64,000 bases of DNA from Comamonadaceae bacterium (GTDB lineage: Bacteria > Pseudomonadota > Gammaproteobacteria > Burkholderiales > Burkholderiaceae_C), in the NCBI GenBank assembly GCA_021299875.1, contig JAJTEW010000002.1, forward strand, positions 124,001-188,000, read 5' to 3'. Shown here piece by piece: positions 1-9,397 of this stretch (position 1 is the first letter of the stretch; each line of letters opens with the position of its first letter). The notes below the pieces were generated by a model. It was not told where the DNA came from and did no database searches. It worked only from the letters and a program-made list of their open reading frames with translations. The translations under genes and the position numbers were made by a program.

Positions 1-3
1 TGA

Positions 4-1179
4 TCAGTCCTTGGATTGCTGCGCCTTGTAAACCAACTTGCGCGCCATGCTCCAGCGGTGCACTTCGCTGGGGCCGTCGTACACCCGGAAGGCGCGCATG
101 TCCATGAAGATGCGCATGACCGGCGTCTCGGCCGTCACGCCTTGTCCCCCCAAAATCTGCACGCAACGGTCCACCACGCGCCATTCGGCTTCGGAGCAGG
201 CCACTTTGGCGCGGCTCGATTCAAAGCCGCCTTTGTGGCCTTGGTCCAGCAGCCAAGCGGTGTGCCAGATGTGCAGCCGGGCGGTGTGCAGGTCGATGTC
301 GTTGTCGGCCAGCATGAAGCCCACGCCTTCGTGTTCGGCCAGCGGTTTGCCAAAAGCATGGCGGCGGCTGGCGTAATCCAGGGCGATGTCGTGCGCGCGG
401 CGGGCTTGCCCCAACCAGCGCATGCAATGGGTCAGGCGCGCTGGGGCCAGCCGAATTTGCGCGTAGCGAAAACCTTGGCCTACTTCGCCCAAAACATCGC
501 TGGCGGGCACGCGCAAATTGTCAAAACGCAGCACGCCGTGACCGCCTGTGAAGCAATTGTCCATGGCATCCATGCTGCGTTCGTGCAAGATGCCGGGTTT
601 GTCCATGTCGGTCAAGAACATGGTGGCGCTGCCGTCTTCCATGCGGGCCATGACGATGGCGTAGTCGGCCCCCTCGGCACCCGTGATGAACCATTTGACG
701 CCATTGAGCAAATAGTCATTGCCCTCTTGCACCGCAGAGGTGGTGAGCATGGACGGGTCGGCACCCGCGCCCGGTGCGGGCTCGGTCATGGCAAAACACG
801 AGCGCGTGAGGCCCGCCACCTGTGGGCGCAGCCAGCGTTCTTTTTGCGCGGGCGTAGCCACTTCTTCCATCAGGTGGATGTTGCCTTCGTCGGGCGCATG
901 GATGTTGAGTGCCGTGGGGCCCAAGTTGGAGTAACCGGCTTCTTCAAAGACCACCGCTTTGGCGATGTGGCTCAGGCCCAGGCCACCCATTTCCTTGGAT
1001 GCGTGCGGGGTGAGCAAGCCCGCAGCGCGAGCGCGGCGCACCAGTTCTTCCCGCAGTTCTTTGGACGGGCCGTGCGGGCCGTGGCGCGGGTCGCCTTCGA
1101 GGGGGATGACTTGCTCTGCAATGAACTGCCGCGTGCGGTCACGCAGAGCCACCATGTCCGGAGAAAGGTCAAAGTTCAT
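4..1179 (-). CDS. acyl-CoA dehydrogenase family protein
   Basis: A 391-residue FAD-dependent acyl-CoA dehydrogenase that should desaturate an acyl-CoA at the alpha-beta position and pass electrons to electron-transfer flavoprotein. The order is typical: an N-terminal helical domain, a middle beta domain with the FAD/substrate stretch CFAMTEPAPGAGADP near residue 130, and a C-terminal helical domain with the cofactor-contacting ILGGQGVTAETPV segment and a final YDGPSEVHRWSMARKLV. I chose the ATG giving MNFDLSPDM; an upstream TTG in frame would add 15 residues with no better ribosome site. The neighbouring acyl-CoA ligase and thioesterase suggest a fatty- or carboxylic-acid pathway. The substrate cannot be told from sequence. 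The stop codon is only 3 bases from the window edge. Confidence 0.92.
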   Translation of the reverse strand: MNFDLSPDMVALRDRTRQFIAEQVIPLEGDPRHGPHGPSKELREELVRRARAAGLLTPHASKEMGGLGLSHIAKAVVFEEAGYSNLGPTALNIHAPDEGNIHLMEEVATPAQKERWLRPQVAGLTRSCFAMTEPAPGAGADPSMLTTSAVQEGNDYLLNGVKWFITGAEGADYAIVMARMEDGSATMFLTDMDKPGILHERSMDAMDNCFTGGHGVLRFDNLRVPASDVLGEVGQGFRYAQIRLAPARLTHCMRWLGQARRAHDIALDYASRRHAFGKPLAEHEGVGFMLADNDIDLHTARLHIWHTAWLLDQGHKGGFESSRAKVACSEAEWRVVDRCVQILGGQGVTAETPVMRIFMDMRAFRVYDGPSEVHRWSMARKLVYKAQQSKD

Positions 1180-1346
1180 GGGCCCGAGGTCTTTAGAAAA
1201 ATCGTGGAGGGAAAGATCATGCAAGCATTGGACGGCTTGACGCTACCGTGTGCTGTCCGGCCTGTGACTTGCTGTCGCCCTGGTGTCTGAAGTTGCAGCG
1301 CAGAGCGTCGCCTGTCATCTTGGGGGCATGACTGAAATCGAGCGGG

Positions 1347-1355
1347 TGCTAATCT
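1347..1355 (+). promoter_or_regulatory. possible extended -10 promoter of the GST gene
   Basis: TG-C-TAATCT matches an extended -10 element about 54 bases before the glutathione transferase start. No good -35 is visible, as can be the case for extended -10 promoters. It is a guess from one motif. Confidence 0.3.
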
Positions 1356-1408
1356 GTTGGACATGACGAGGAAAGTCGTCCATGCCCCCGCCAAAAGAAG
1401 GACACGCC

Positions 1409-2029
1409 ATGAAGCTCTACACCGCCCACCGCGCCCCCAGCCCCCGTCGGGTGCTGATGTTTTTGGTGGAGAAAAACATCACTGGCATCGAGATGGTCCA
1501 CATGGATCTGAATGCTGGTGAGCACCGACAAGCCGAATACTTGGTCAAAAGCCCGCTGGCCAAAGTGCCCGCGCTGGAGCTGGACGATGGCCGGGTGATC
1601 ACCGAAACCCGGGCGATTTGCACTTTGCTGGAGGGGCGCTTTCCCGAGCCCAACCTGATGGGCGTGGACGGTGACGAGCGCGGCTTCATCGAGATGGCCG
1701 ACCGGCAGGTCGAGCTGTATTTGTTGGGTGGGATTGCCAATGCGATCCGCCACAGCCACCCGGGGCTGGCGGCGCTTGAGAAACCGCAGTTTCCGGAGTT
1801 TGGTCGCTCTCAGGCCGAGAAGGTGCGGGATGTGGCACGGGGTTTTGACCAGCGCCTGCAAACCCAGCCCTTCATCGCGGGCGGGCGTTTCACCATTGCC
1901 GACATCACCGCGTTTTGTGCGCTGGAGTTTGCGCGCGGCCTGATGAAGTTCGTGCCCGGTGACGAGGGCATGCCCGCTTTGCAGGCATGGCGCGACCGCA
2001 TGAACGAGCGGCCCAGCGCCAAAGTCTGA
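1409..2029 (+). CDS. glutathione S-transferase family protein
   Basis: A 206-residue cytosolic glutathione transferase. The N-terminal thioredoxin-like domain begins MKLYTAHRAPSPRRVLMFL and includes the cis-proline region KVPALELDDG followed by ITETRAIC, which binds the glutathione gamma-glutamyl group. A helical C-terminal domain follows, with FTIADITAFCALEFA near residue 170, the usual GST helix N-cap motif. I chose the ATG with AAGAAGGA 7 bases ahead; an earlier in-frame ATG lacks this. The likely role is conjugation or reductive detoxification. It stands alone on the plus strand between two minus-strand CoA-metabolism genes. The substrate is unknown. Confidence 0.9.
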   Translation: MKLYTAHRAPSPRRVLMFLVEKNITGIEMVHMDLNAGEHRQAEYLVKSPLAKVPALELDDGRVITETRAICTLLEGRFPEPNLMGVDGDERGFIEMADRQVELYLLGGIANAIRHSHPGLAALEKPQFPEFGRSQAEKVRDVARGFDQRLQTQPFIAGGRFTIADITAFCALEFARGLMKFVPGDEGMPALQAWRDRMNERPSAKV

Positions 2030-2043
2030 GCCGCCGAAACCGA

Positions 2044-3663
2044 TCAGCTGAACACGCCGCCGTAGTCTTTGCGCAGGTCGTTCTTTTGCACCTTGCCAGT
2101 GCCGCCCACGGGCAGGGATTCGAGGAACACCACATCGTCGGGCACCCACCACTTGGCCACTTTGGTGGCCAAAAATTCCAGGATCTCCTGCTTCTCAACC
2201 GTTTGGCCTGGCTTGCGCACGATGAACAGCAGCGGGCGCTCGTCCCACTTGGGGTGTTTGACGCCAATCACGGCGGCCATGGCCACGGCGGGGTGGCCGA
2301 TGGCGGCGTTTTCCAGATCGATCGAGCTGATCCACTCGCCGCCGGTCTTGATCACGTCCTTGGTGCGGTCGCGGATTTGCATGGTGCCCTGCGCATCGAT
2401 GGTGGCGATGTCGCCGGTGGGGAACCAGCCGTCCACCAGCGCGGTTTTGTCGGCTTTGAAGTAGCGCTCGACGATCCACTGGCCTCGCACCATCAGCTCG
2501 CCTTGTGAGGTGCCATCGCGGGGCAAGGTGACGCCATGATCATCCACCACCTTGATCTCGATGCCCGAGACCGATTTGCCTTGCTTGGCCACGATGGCGT
2601 GCTGCTCGGCGGCGGGCTTGAGGCGGTCGGTACGGGTCAGGATGCTCATGGTGGCCACAGCGGTGGTCTCGGTCATGCCCCAACCGTGTCGAACTTCTAC
2701 GCCATAGGTGTCCATGAACTTGGCGATCAGCGCCATGGGCATGGCCGAGCCGCCCACGCAGGTGCGCTTCATGTGGGCAAAGCGCAAGTTGTTTTGCTCG
2801 ACGTGCTGGATCAAGCCCATCCAGATGGTGGGCACGCCCGCGCTGATGGTGACCTGCTCGCTGTCCATCAACTCGTACAGGCTGGGGCCGTCGAGCTTGG
2901 GGCCAGGCAAGACCAGCTTGGTGCCCGCCACCAGCGCGGCATAGGGGATGCACCAGGCGTTGATGTGGAACATGGGCACCACGGGCAGAATGGTTTCTTG
3001 GGTGGACAGGCTCAGCACATCGGGCAGACAGGCCATGGTGGCGTTCAGCACGATGGCGCGGTGCGTGTACAGCACGCCCTTGGGGTTGCCGGTGGTGCCC
3101 GAGGTGTAGCACAGCGCAGCGCCGGTTTGATCGTCCAATTCGGGCCAGTCGAAGCTGTCGCTGTGGCCCGCGATCAGGTCTTCGTAATTCAGCACGCTCA
3201 CGCCCTCGATGGCAGGGGTGTTCGCCGCATCGGCCAGGCAGACCCAGGCGCGCACTTTGGGGCAATGCGCGGCAATGCCTTTGACCAACGGTGCAAAGGT
3301 GGCGTCAAACAGCACCACTTCGTCTTCGGCATGGTTGATCACATAGATCAGCTGTTGCGGGTGCAGGCGCGGGTTGCAGGTGTGCATGACCATGCCGCTG
3401 CCCGAGACGGCGTAATACGCTTCCAGGTGGCGGTGATTGTTCCAAGCGATCGAGCCGATGGCGCTGCCCACCTTCAGGCCCATCTGAGCCAAAGCGTTGG
3501 CCAGTTGGCGCGCACGTTGGGCAGCTTGTGCAAAGGTGCTGCGGTGCAAGGGGCCGTGCGTCTGGCGAGAGACGATTTCCTGGTCGCCAAATTGCGCAGC
3601 GGCGTGTTCGAGGATGCCCGAAATGAGCAGGGGTCGGTTCATCATGAGGCCGGGTTGGGGCAT
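2044..3663 (-). CDS. acyl-CoA synthetase, AlkK / methylthiopropionyl-CoA ligase type
   Basis: A 539-residue ANL-superfamily ligase that activates a carboxylic acid with ATP and CoA. The P-loop CYTSGTTGNPKGVLYTH is near residue 180. GWGMTETTA, GWFPTGDIATID and RDRTKDVIKTGGEWISS are the downstream adenylation motifs, and the C-terminal lysine lies in GTGKVQKNDLRK. Overall it resembles medium-chain ligases and the DmdB-like group acting on 3-methylthiopropionate, but homologues of that group often take ordinary short or medium acyl chains. The start has GGAG 9 bases upstream. It runs in the same direction as the acyl-CoA dehydrogenase and the esterase-like gene, so a joint catabolic role is plausible. 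Substrate undetermined. Confidence 0.88.
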   Translation of the reverse strand: MPQPGLMMNRPLLISGILEHAAAQFGDQEIVSRQTHGPLHRSTFAQAAQRARQLANALAQMGLKVGSAIGSIAWNNHRHLEAYYAVSGSGMVMHTCNPRLHPQQLIYVINHAEDEVVLFDATFAPLVKGIAAHCPKVRAWVCLADAANTPAIEGVSVLNYEDLIAGHSDSFDWPELDDQTGAALCYTSGTTGNPKGVLYTHRAIVLNATMACLPDVLSLSTQETILPVVPMFHINAWCIPYAALVAGTKLVLPGPKLDGPSLYELMDSEQVTISAGVPTIWMGLIQHVEQNNLRFAHMKRTCVGGSAMPMALIAKFMDTYGVEVRHGWGMTETTAVATMSILTRTDRLKPAAEQHAIVAKQGKSVSGIEIKVVDDHGVTLPRDGTSQGELMVRGQWIVERYFKADKTALVDGWFPTGDIATIDAQGTMQIRDRTKDVIKTGGEWISSIDLENAAIGHPAVAMAAVIGVKHPKWDERPLLFIVRKPGQTVEKQEILEFLATKVAKWWVPDDVVFLESLPVGGTGKVQKNDLRKDYGGVFS

Positions 3664-3691
3664 GGCTAAAGTCTCCAGTGTTTTGAATGAT

Positions 3692-4867
3692 TTACAGCAG
3701 CGCCGCGTACACCAGATTGCGGAACAAGGGGCGATAGTAGTCCCTTTGGTTGGGCGCCTGAATCATCAATATGGCGTACATGTCCAGCGTCGGGTCTATA
3801 AAAAACGTGGTGCCTGCGATGCCCCCCCAGTAATACAAGCCTACCGACCCGGGCACAGGCGCCAAGCCCAGCTGAGTGCGCACCGCAAACCCGAGGCCAA
3901 AGCCGTGGCCCGGGGGCAGCAAGGTGCCGTCGGCCGGGATGCTCCCTAAGTGGTCCGTCGTCATGAAGTCCAGCGTGTGTGGCCCGAGCAGGCGCACACC
4001 GTCCAATTCCCCCCGGTTGCGCAGGCACTGCAAAAAGCGGGTGTAGTCCATGGCGGTGGACATGAGGCCGCCGCCGCCGCCCTCTAGGGCGGGCACGTCG
4101 CGGGGTTCGTGCACCTGCATCGGCACGCCGCCATCGGGATCGTGCGCAAAAGGCTCGGCAATGCGGTGGTGTTGTTCGGGTGGGACGGCAAACCCGGTGT
4201 CCACCATGCCCAATGGGCCCAAAATTTCGGCTTGCAAAAATGCGCCCAAACCTTGCCCGCTGACCACCTCGACCAGCCGCCCCAGCACATCGGTGGCGCG
4301 GCTGTAAGCCCAAACCGTGCCAGGCTGGAACTGCAGCGGTAGCGCAGCCAGCGTTTGAGAAAACTCGGCGTTGGTGCGTTCGCGTGAGGCGATTTGCACC
4401 GCGTCGTATTGACGCTGCACCGGCGAGTTGCCCAAAAATTCATAGGTCAGCCCTGCGGTGTGGCGCAACAGGTCTTGTACCGTGGCGCCTTGCCGTACGG
4501 GCTCCAGGCCGCTGGCCGTGGCCACTTGCTGGTTGGCGTATTCGGGCAACCAGCGGCTGACCGGATCGCTCAAGAGCAATTGCCCACGCTCAACCAGCAT
4601 CATGACCGCCACCGACACCACAGGCTTGGTCATCGAATAGATGCGGAAGATGCTGTCGGTTTTCATCGGCGTGCCCGTGCCGGGGTCTTGCTGGCCCACG
4701 GCCTCCAACAAACCGATCTGGCCGCGCCGAACAATCGTGGCCACCGCACCGGGCAGTCGGCCGCTGGCCACTTCGTGGCGCAGCACATCCATCAAGCGCT
4801 GTGTGCGCTCGGGGCAAAGCCCTATGTCGGCGGGTTGGGCGTGGGGCAAGGCTTTGTGTGCAGTCAT
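3692..4867 (-). CDS. serine hydrolase, class C beta-lactamase / family VIII esterase-like
   Basis: A 391-residue beta-lactamase-fold hydrolase. The nucleophile motif S-M-T-K is in IYSMTKPVVSV near residue 68, the tyrosine motif is Y-S-R in WAYSRATDVLG, and the C-terminal third motif is W-G-G in YYWGGIAGTTFF. Tyr-Ser-x and WGG, rather than Tyr-x-Asn and KTG, are typical of family VIII carboxylesterases such as EstB, so an esterase is more likely than a true beta-lactamase. No signal peptide is seen with the chosen ATG, which has GGAG 8 bases upstream; a longer start would add 35 poorly conserved-looking residues. It lies just upstream of the acyl-CoA ligase, 28 bases away, probably in one transcript. 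Confidence 0.85.
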   Translation of the reverse strand: MTAHKALPHAQPADIGLCPERTQRLMDVLRHEVASGRLPGAVATIVRRGQIGLLEAVGQQDPGTGTPMKTDSIFRIYSMTKPVVSVAVMMLVERGQLLLSDPVSRWLPEYANQQVATASGLEPVRQGATVQDLLRHTAGLTYEFLGNSPVQRQYDAVQIASRERTNAEFSQTLAALPLQFQPGTVWAYSRATDVLGRLVEVVSGQGLGAFLQAEILGPLGMVDTGFAVPPEQHHRIAEPFAHDPDGGVPMQVHEPRDVPALEGGGGGLMSTAMDYTRFLQCLRNRGELDGVRLLGPHTLDFMTTDHLGSIPADGTLLPPGHGFGLGFAVRTQLGLAPVPGSVGLYYWGGIAGTTFFIDPTLDMYAILMIQAPNQRDYYRPLFRNLVYAALL

Positions 4868-4976
4868 CGGGGGCTCCGGTTGAAGGGTGTTTTGTACACC
4901 AGCCTTGGGGCATGGGGTATCACCTGCGGCGCAGCGGTCGCTTTGGCTTGTCGCCCATGTGTCAAAGGCCACAACC

Positions 4977-4991
4977 CTCGCGCTGTGCGAG
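4977..4991. promoter_or_regulatory. inverted repeat upstream of the MerR gene
   Basis: CTCGC-GCTGT-GCGAG is a perfect 5-base inverted repeat with a 5-base spacer. It lies between the divergent esterase-like gene and the MerR-family gene and immediately precedes a possible -10 (TAGACT). MerR proteins bind such dyads, so this may be its own operator. The short arms make chance occurrence possible. Confidence 0.3.
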
Positions 4992-5009
4992 CGTTGCTAG
5001 ACTGAATTC

Positions 5010-5369
5010 ATGCGCATTTCAGAACTCTCTGCCAAGACCCAAGTGTCGGTGCACCGTTTGCGGCGGTACGAGGCCGACGGCCTCATTGAAAGCAAGCGGT
5101 TACCCAACGGCTACCGCGAGTACGACGAGAAAACCGTCAAGCACGTCATCTTCATCGCCATGTCTCGGGAAATGGGTTTCTCATTGCCCTTCATTGCCGA
5201 GTATTTGCCCCGCTTCAAAGCGGGCAAGTTGTCGGTGCAAGACATGATCGACGCGATTTTGGCGCGTGTGGCCGAGATCGACCAGCTCATGACCGAGCAA
5301 CAAGCACTGCGCCAAAAACTGATGGACCACATCGGGTGGTTCAAAACCCAAGCCAGGAGAAAACCATGA
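5010..5369 (+). CDS. MerR family transcriptional regulator
   Basis: A 119-residue MerR regulator. The N-terminal winged helix-turn-helix reads MRISELSAKTQVSVHRLRRYE, with the following wing NGYREYDE, and then a coiled-coil helix (IDAILARVAEIDQLMTEQQALRQKLMDHI) that should dimerise. The effector region is almost absent and there is no metal-binding cysteine, so it is not a mercury- or copper-type sensor. Its stop overlaps the thioesterase start (ATGA), indicating translational coupling and shared function. It is divergent from the esterase-like and acyl-CoA ligase genes, which it may control; a small dyad sits just upstream. Confidence 0.88.
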   Translation: MRISELSAKTQVSVHRLRRYEADGLIESKRLPNGYREYDEKTVKHVIFIAMSREMGFSLPFIAEYLPRFKAGKLSVQDMIDAILARVAEIDQLMTEQQALRQKLMDHIGWFKTQARRKP

Positions 5370-5773
5370 CCCCATTGGAGATGCTGCAAAAAATCAACGC
5401 CATGGCCGAGTTCAACCGCTGGTGCGGCATTGAGGTGACGGTGGCCGAGCCCGGCTATGTGGAAATCCAGATGCCCTGGCGCCAAGAGGTTGGGCAATAC
5501 GCGGGTTTCTTGCACGCGGGCTTGATCGGCACCTTGATCGATACCGCGTGCGGCTTTGCAGCAGGCACCGTGGCGGGACCGAACTTGTTGGCCGCCAATT
5601 TTTCGGTCAACTGTTTGCGCCCCGCGGTGGGTCAAAAGTTCATTGCCCGGGCTCGCGTGGTCAAGCCGGGCAAGGCGCAGGTGTTTACCAGCTGTGACTT
5701 GTTTGCGGTGGATGCAGAGGGTGAAAAGCTGGTGGCGAACGGTCAGACTTTGCTGACGGTGGTCGCCGCGTGA
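5366..5773 (+). CDS. PaaI family (hotdog) thioesterase
   Basis: A 135-residue single hotdog-fold acyl-CoA thioesterase. The segment AGFLHAGLIGTLIDTACGFAAGT is the PaaI/YbgC-like central helix, where His-Ala-Gly and the following Asp normally position the catalytic water. It probably hydrolyses a surplus or dead-end acyl- or aryl-CoA to free CoA. The chosen ATG has AGGAGAAAACC in front and overlaps the MerR stop by one base frame, so the pair is co-expressed. The substrate is not determinable, but its placement among acyl-CoA genes fits. Confidence 0.88.
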   Translation: MTPLEMLQKINAMAEFNRWCGIEVTVAEPGYVEIQMPWRQEVGQYAGFLHAGLIGTLIDTACGFAAGTVAGPNLLAANFSVNCLRPAVGQKFIARARVVKPGKAQVFTSCDLFAVDAEGEKLVANGQTLLTVVAA

Positions 5774-5797
5774 TGGCTGCATCACGACCCATGACCC

Positions 5798-6196
5798 TCA
5801 GACCGAAGTCGTCCCAAATCGTTCGCGCAAGTAAGCCACGATCGTGTCCGAGTCCTGCAGCCAACGGGTTTGGCCATGGGCTTCGGTGATCTTCAGGCAT
5901 GGCACCTTGGTCGCACCACTGCCTTGCAGCAATTCATTTCTGTTCGTTTCGTGGTGCTGCGCATCGCGCTTTTCAATCGGCAGTGACAGGCGGTGCATTT
6001 CTTGGCGCACCTTGATGCAAAACGGGCAGGTGCTGAACTGGTACAGCGCCAGGTTTTGGCAAGCTTGGTCTACGCTGGCTTGCGCCGCAGCTTCGCGTTC
6101 CACGCCAGTGGGTCGGCTCAGGCGCTCTTTGAGCAGCATGACGGGGCCCAGCACAACACGAAGGGTTCTGAAGAAAGCGCGGATGACGGTTTTCAT
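5798..6196 (-). CDS. glutaredoxin-domain protein
   Basis: A 132-residue protein with an N-terminal hydrophobic/basic stretch (VIRAFFRTLRVVLGPVMLL) that could be a membrane anchor or uncleaved signal, then a glutaredoxin fold from about residue 50. The dithiol active site is C-P-F-C in YQFSTCPFCIKV, and the glutathione-binding elements TKVPCL and LQDSDTIVAYL are in place. It probably reduces mixed disulfides with glutathione, perhaps at the membrane. An in-frame TTG lies 4 codons upstream; I prefer the ATG. It lies downstream of uvrA on the same strand and converges on the thioesterase. Confidence 0.88.
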   Translation of the reverse strand: MKTVIRAFFRTLRVVLGPVMLLKERLSRPTGVEREAAAQASVDQACQNLALYQFSTCPFCIKVRQEMHRLSLPIEKRDAQHHETNRNELLQGSGATKVPCLKITEAHGQTRWLQDSDTIVAYLRERFGTTSV

Positions 6197-6298
6197 AATG
6201 ACATTCAAAGATTCAAAAGTGGAGAAAAATCAGATGGGCATGAACTGGGCGAAGGTCAGGGGTAAATGGTCAAAGTGGCGTCCTTGAATCCAGCAGCC

Positions 6299-9259
6299 TC
6301 AAAGCAAGCGCGCCAAATAGTGGCCCGTGAAACTGGCCTTGTTTTTGGCCAATTGTTCAGGCGTGCCTTCGCCCAGCACCGTGCCGCCGCCCGCGCCGCC
6401 CTCGGGTCCCATGTCGATCAGCCAGTCGGCGGTTTTGATCACGTCGAGGTTGTGCTCGATGATGACGATGGTGTTGCCTGCGTCGCGCAACTGGTGCAAG
6501 ACTTTGAGCAGCAGGTCGATGTCGGCAAAGTGCAGGCCGGTGGTGGGTTCGTCCAGGATATAGAGCGTGCGGCCGGTGTCGCGTTTGGACAATTCGAGTG
6601 CGAGCTTGACGCGTTGCGCTTCACCGCCTGAGAGTGTGGTGGCGCTTTGGCCCAAGCGGATGTAGGTCAGGCCCACGTCGAGCAGGGTTTGCAACTTGCG
6701 CGCGATGTTGGGCACGGCGCTGAAGAACTGGTGCGCGGCTTCAACCGTCATGTTCAGGATCTGCGCGATGTTTTGGCCCTTGTATTGCACTTCGAGCGTT
6801 TCGCGGTTGTAGCGCATGCCGTGGCACACGTCGCAGGGCACGTACACGTCGGGCAAAAAGTGCATTTCCACCTTGACCATGCCGTCGCCTTGACAAGCTT
6901 CACAGCGGCCTCCACCCGATGAGGCGCTCACGTTGAAACTGAAGCGCCCCGGGCCATAACCGCGCTCACGGGCGGCGGGCACTTCGGCCATCAGCTCGCG
7001 AATGTGCGTGAACAAGCCCGTGTAGGTGGCGGGGTTGCTGCGCGGGGTGCGGCCAATCGGCGACTGGTCCACGTTGATGACTTTGTCGAAATGTTCCAGG
7101 CCCAAGATGGCTTCGTGGGCGGCGGCTTCGTCGTGGGCGCGATGGATCTGGTGCGCCGCTGCGGTGTACAGCGTGTCGTTGACCAAGGTGGATTTGCCCG
7201 AACCGGACACGCCGGTCACGCAGGTGAGCAGGCCCACGGGGAATTTGACATGAACACTTTTCAGGTTGTTGCCTGAAGCGCCCACGATCTCGATGAAGTC
7301 CTTGCCCGGCTTGTGGCGTTTCGGAATCGGGATCTTTTTGCGGCCCGACATGTATTGGCCGGTGACCGAATCGGGCGCGGCCAGGATGTCGGCGCAAGTG
7401 CCTTGCGCCATGACGCGCCCACCGTGCACACCCGCGCCCGGCCCCATGTCGATCACATGGTCGGCCACGCGGATCATGTCTTCGTCGTGCTCAACCACCA
7501 GCACGCTGTTGCCGATGTCGCGCAGGTGTTGCAGCGTGCCGATCAGGCGGTCGTTGTCGCGTTGGTGCAGGCCGATGCTGGGCTCGTCCAGCACGTACAT
7601 CACGCCCGTGAGGCCCGAGCCAATCTGGCTGGCCAAGCGGATGCGCTGCGATTCACCGCCCGACAAGGTGTCGGCGCTGCGGTCCAGGCTCAGGTAATTG
7701 AGGCCCACATCGTTGAGGAACTTCAGGCGCAGCGCGATCTCGCGCACCACCTTGTCGGCGATATCGGCCTTGGCCCCGTGCATTTTCAGATCCTGAAAAT
7801 ACTGCTGCGATTCGCCCAACGTGATGTGGCTGATTTCATAAATCGCGCGCGACTGCGCACCCTCGCCAATGCGCACATGGCGCGCTTCGCGCCGCAAGCG
7901 TGTGCCTTGGCAATCGGTGCAGGCCTGCATGTTGCGGTAGCGCGCCAGGTCTTCGCGCACCACGGCCGAGTCGGTCTCGCGGTAGCGGCGCGTCATGTTG
8001 GGGATGATGCCTTCGAAGGGGTGCTTTTTGCTGACCTTCTTGCCCTGCGAGGCCCCGGACTCTAGGCGATAGCTGAACTTGATTTCCTCCAGCCCCGAGC
8101 CGTGCAGCAGCACCTGCTGGTGAACCAGTGCGAGTTTTTCAAAGGGTGCTTCGATGTCAAACTGGTAGTGCTTGGCCAGGCTTTCGAGCATGCTGAAGTA
8201 AAAGCCGTTGCGCCGGTCCCAGCCTTTGATGGCGCCACTGGCCAAGCTGAGAGATGGAAAGGCCACCACCCGCTCGGGGTCAAAAAAGGCCATGCTGCCA
8301 ATGCCGTCGCAAGTGGGGCAAGCGCCCATGGGCGAGTTGAAGGAGAACAGGCGAGGCTCCAACTCACTGATGGAATAAGTGCACACCGGGCAGGAGAACT
8401 TGGCGTTGAAGAGGTGTTCTTTGCCGCTGTCCATTTCCAAGGCCACCGCGCGGTGCTCGGCCAGGTGCAACGCGGCTTCAAAGCTCTCGGCCAGGCGCTG
8501 TCGTAAGGCATCTCTGGCCTTCGCATCCTCTTCCGATCGCACTTTGATGCGGTCCACCACCACGTCGATGTTGTGCTTTTCGGTTTTCTTGAGTGTGGGC
8601 AGGTCTTCGACTTCCACCGTCTGGCCATTGATGCGAAAGCGCACATAGCCCAGGGCCTGCATCTGCTCAAACACCTTCTCAAACTCGCCTTTTTTCTCGC
8701 GGGCAATGGGCGCCAAGATCATCAGCTTGGTGTCGTCGGGCAGGGCCAGCACAGCGTCCACCATCTGGCTCACGGTCTGCGCCTGCAGAGGCAGGTGGTG
8801 GTCGGGGCAGTAGGGCGTGCCGGCACGGGCATACAGCAAGCGCAGGTAGTCGTGGATTTCGGTCACGGTGCCCACGGTGGAGCGGGGGTTGTGGCTGGTG
8901 GCTTTTTGTTCGATGGAAATCGCGGGCGACAGGCCCTCGATCAGGTCCACATCGGGTTTGTCCATCAGTTGCAAAAACTGCCGGGCATAGGCCGACAGGC
9001 TTTCCACATAGCGGCGCTGACCTTCGGCGTACAGCGTGTCAAAGGCCAGGCTCGACTTGCCTGAGCCCGACAGCCCAGTGATCACCACCAACTGGTTGCG
9101 CGGGATGTCGAGGTCGATGTTCTTGAGGTTGTGGGTACGCGCCCCGCGCACGCTGATGTGGGTCTGCCGCAGCGCCGAGGCCAGATAAGGTGCTGCATCG
9201 GGTTCTTCGGGCAAGAGAGGGGAATCGACAAGGTTCACAGTGGGCGGCCAAATCAGCAA
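6299..9259 (-). CDS. uvrA: excinuclease ABC subunit A (UvrA)
   Basis: The DNA-damage recognition ATPase of nucleotide excision repair, up to 986 residues (the enterobacterial protein has about 940). Two ABC modules are seen: Walker [15 protein letters not shown] and [13 protein letters not shown], signatures [12 protein letters not shown] and [12 protein letters not shown], and Walker [11 protein letters not shown] and [10 protein letters not shown]. Zinc modules are CPVC...CPTC in the first half and CEAC...CDVC in the second. The longest frame begins at a TTG; a GTG 7 codons later (VNLVDSP) is an equally good start, and no clear ribosome site decides. It is divergent from an MFS gene and ssb; uvrA and ssb are neighbours in many proteobacteria, often under SOS control, but I saw no clear LexA box. 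Confidence 0.98.
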   Translation of the reverse strand: MLIWPPTVNLVDSPLLPEEPDAAPYLASALRQTHISVRGARTHNLKNIDLDIPRNQLVVITGLSGSGKSSLAFDTLYAEGQRRYVESLSAYARQFLQLMDKPDVDLIEGLSPAISIEQKATSHNPRSTVGTVTEIHDYLRLLYARAGTPYCPDHHLPLQAQTVSQMVDAVLALPDDTKLMILAPIAREKKGEFEKVFEQMQALGYVRFRINGQTVEVEDLPTLKKTEKHNIDVVVDRIKVRSEEDAKARDALRQRLAESFEAALHLAEHRAVALEMDSGKEHLFNAKFSCPVCTYSISELEPRLFSFNSPMGACPTCDGIGSMAFFDPERVVAFPSLSLASGAIKGWDRRNGFYFSMLESLAKHYQFDIEAPFEKLALVHQQVLLHGSGLEEIKFSYRLESGASQGKKVSKKHPFEGIIPNMTRRYRETDSAVVREDLARYRNMQACTDCQGTRLRREARHVRIGEGAQSRAIYEISHITLGESQQYFQDLKMHGAKADIADKVVREIALRLKFLNDVGLNYLSLDRSADTLSGGESQRIRLASQIGSGLTGVMYVLDEPSIGLHQRDNDRLIGTLQHLRDIGNSVLVVEHDEDMIRVADHVIDMGPGAGVHGGRVMAQGTCADILAAPDSVTGQYMSGRKKIPIPKRHKPGKDFIEIVGASGNNLKSVHVKFPVGLLTCVTGVSGSGKSTLVNDTLYTAAAHQIHRAHDEAAAHEAILGLEHFDKVINVDQSPIGRTPRSNPATYTGLFTHIRELMAEVPAARERGYGPGRFSFNVSASSGGGRCEACQGDGMVKVEMHFLPDVYVPCDVCHGMRYNRETLEVQYKGQNIAQILNMTVEAAHQFFSAVPNIARKLQTLLDVGLTYIRLGQSATTLSGGEAQRVKLALELSKRDTGRTLYILDEPTTGLHFADIDLLLKVLHQLRDAGNTIVIIEHNLDVIKTADWLIDMGPEGGAGGGTVLGEGTPEQLAKNKASFTGHYLARLL

Positions 9260-9397
9260 AACCTTCGATTATCCCCGCTGGTGCAGTTGTGGTCACGGGC
9301 TGGGGCTGATCAGGGACAATGGCACTTGGACTTTTGCCCCTTTGCCCTGTTTGTCGTGGCCGACCCTTTGCACCCCCATTTTTCAGACCCTTTGGAC

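Noticed and set aside
16-1290. A long plus-strand open frame opposite the acyl-CoA dehydrogenase
   Set aside because: It is low-complexity His/Ala/Gly/Val-rich, as expected for the antisense of a GC-rich gene, with no recognisable domain or ribosome site.
3692-4867. A true class C beta-lactamase (resistance gene)
   Set aside because: The Tyr-Ser-Arg and Trp-Gly-Gly motifs and the lack of a signal peptide fit family VIII esterases better.
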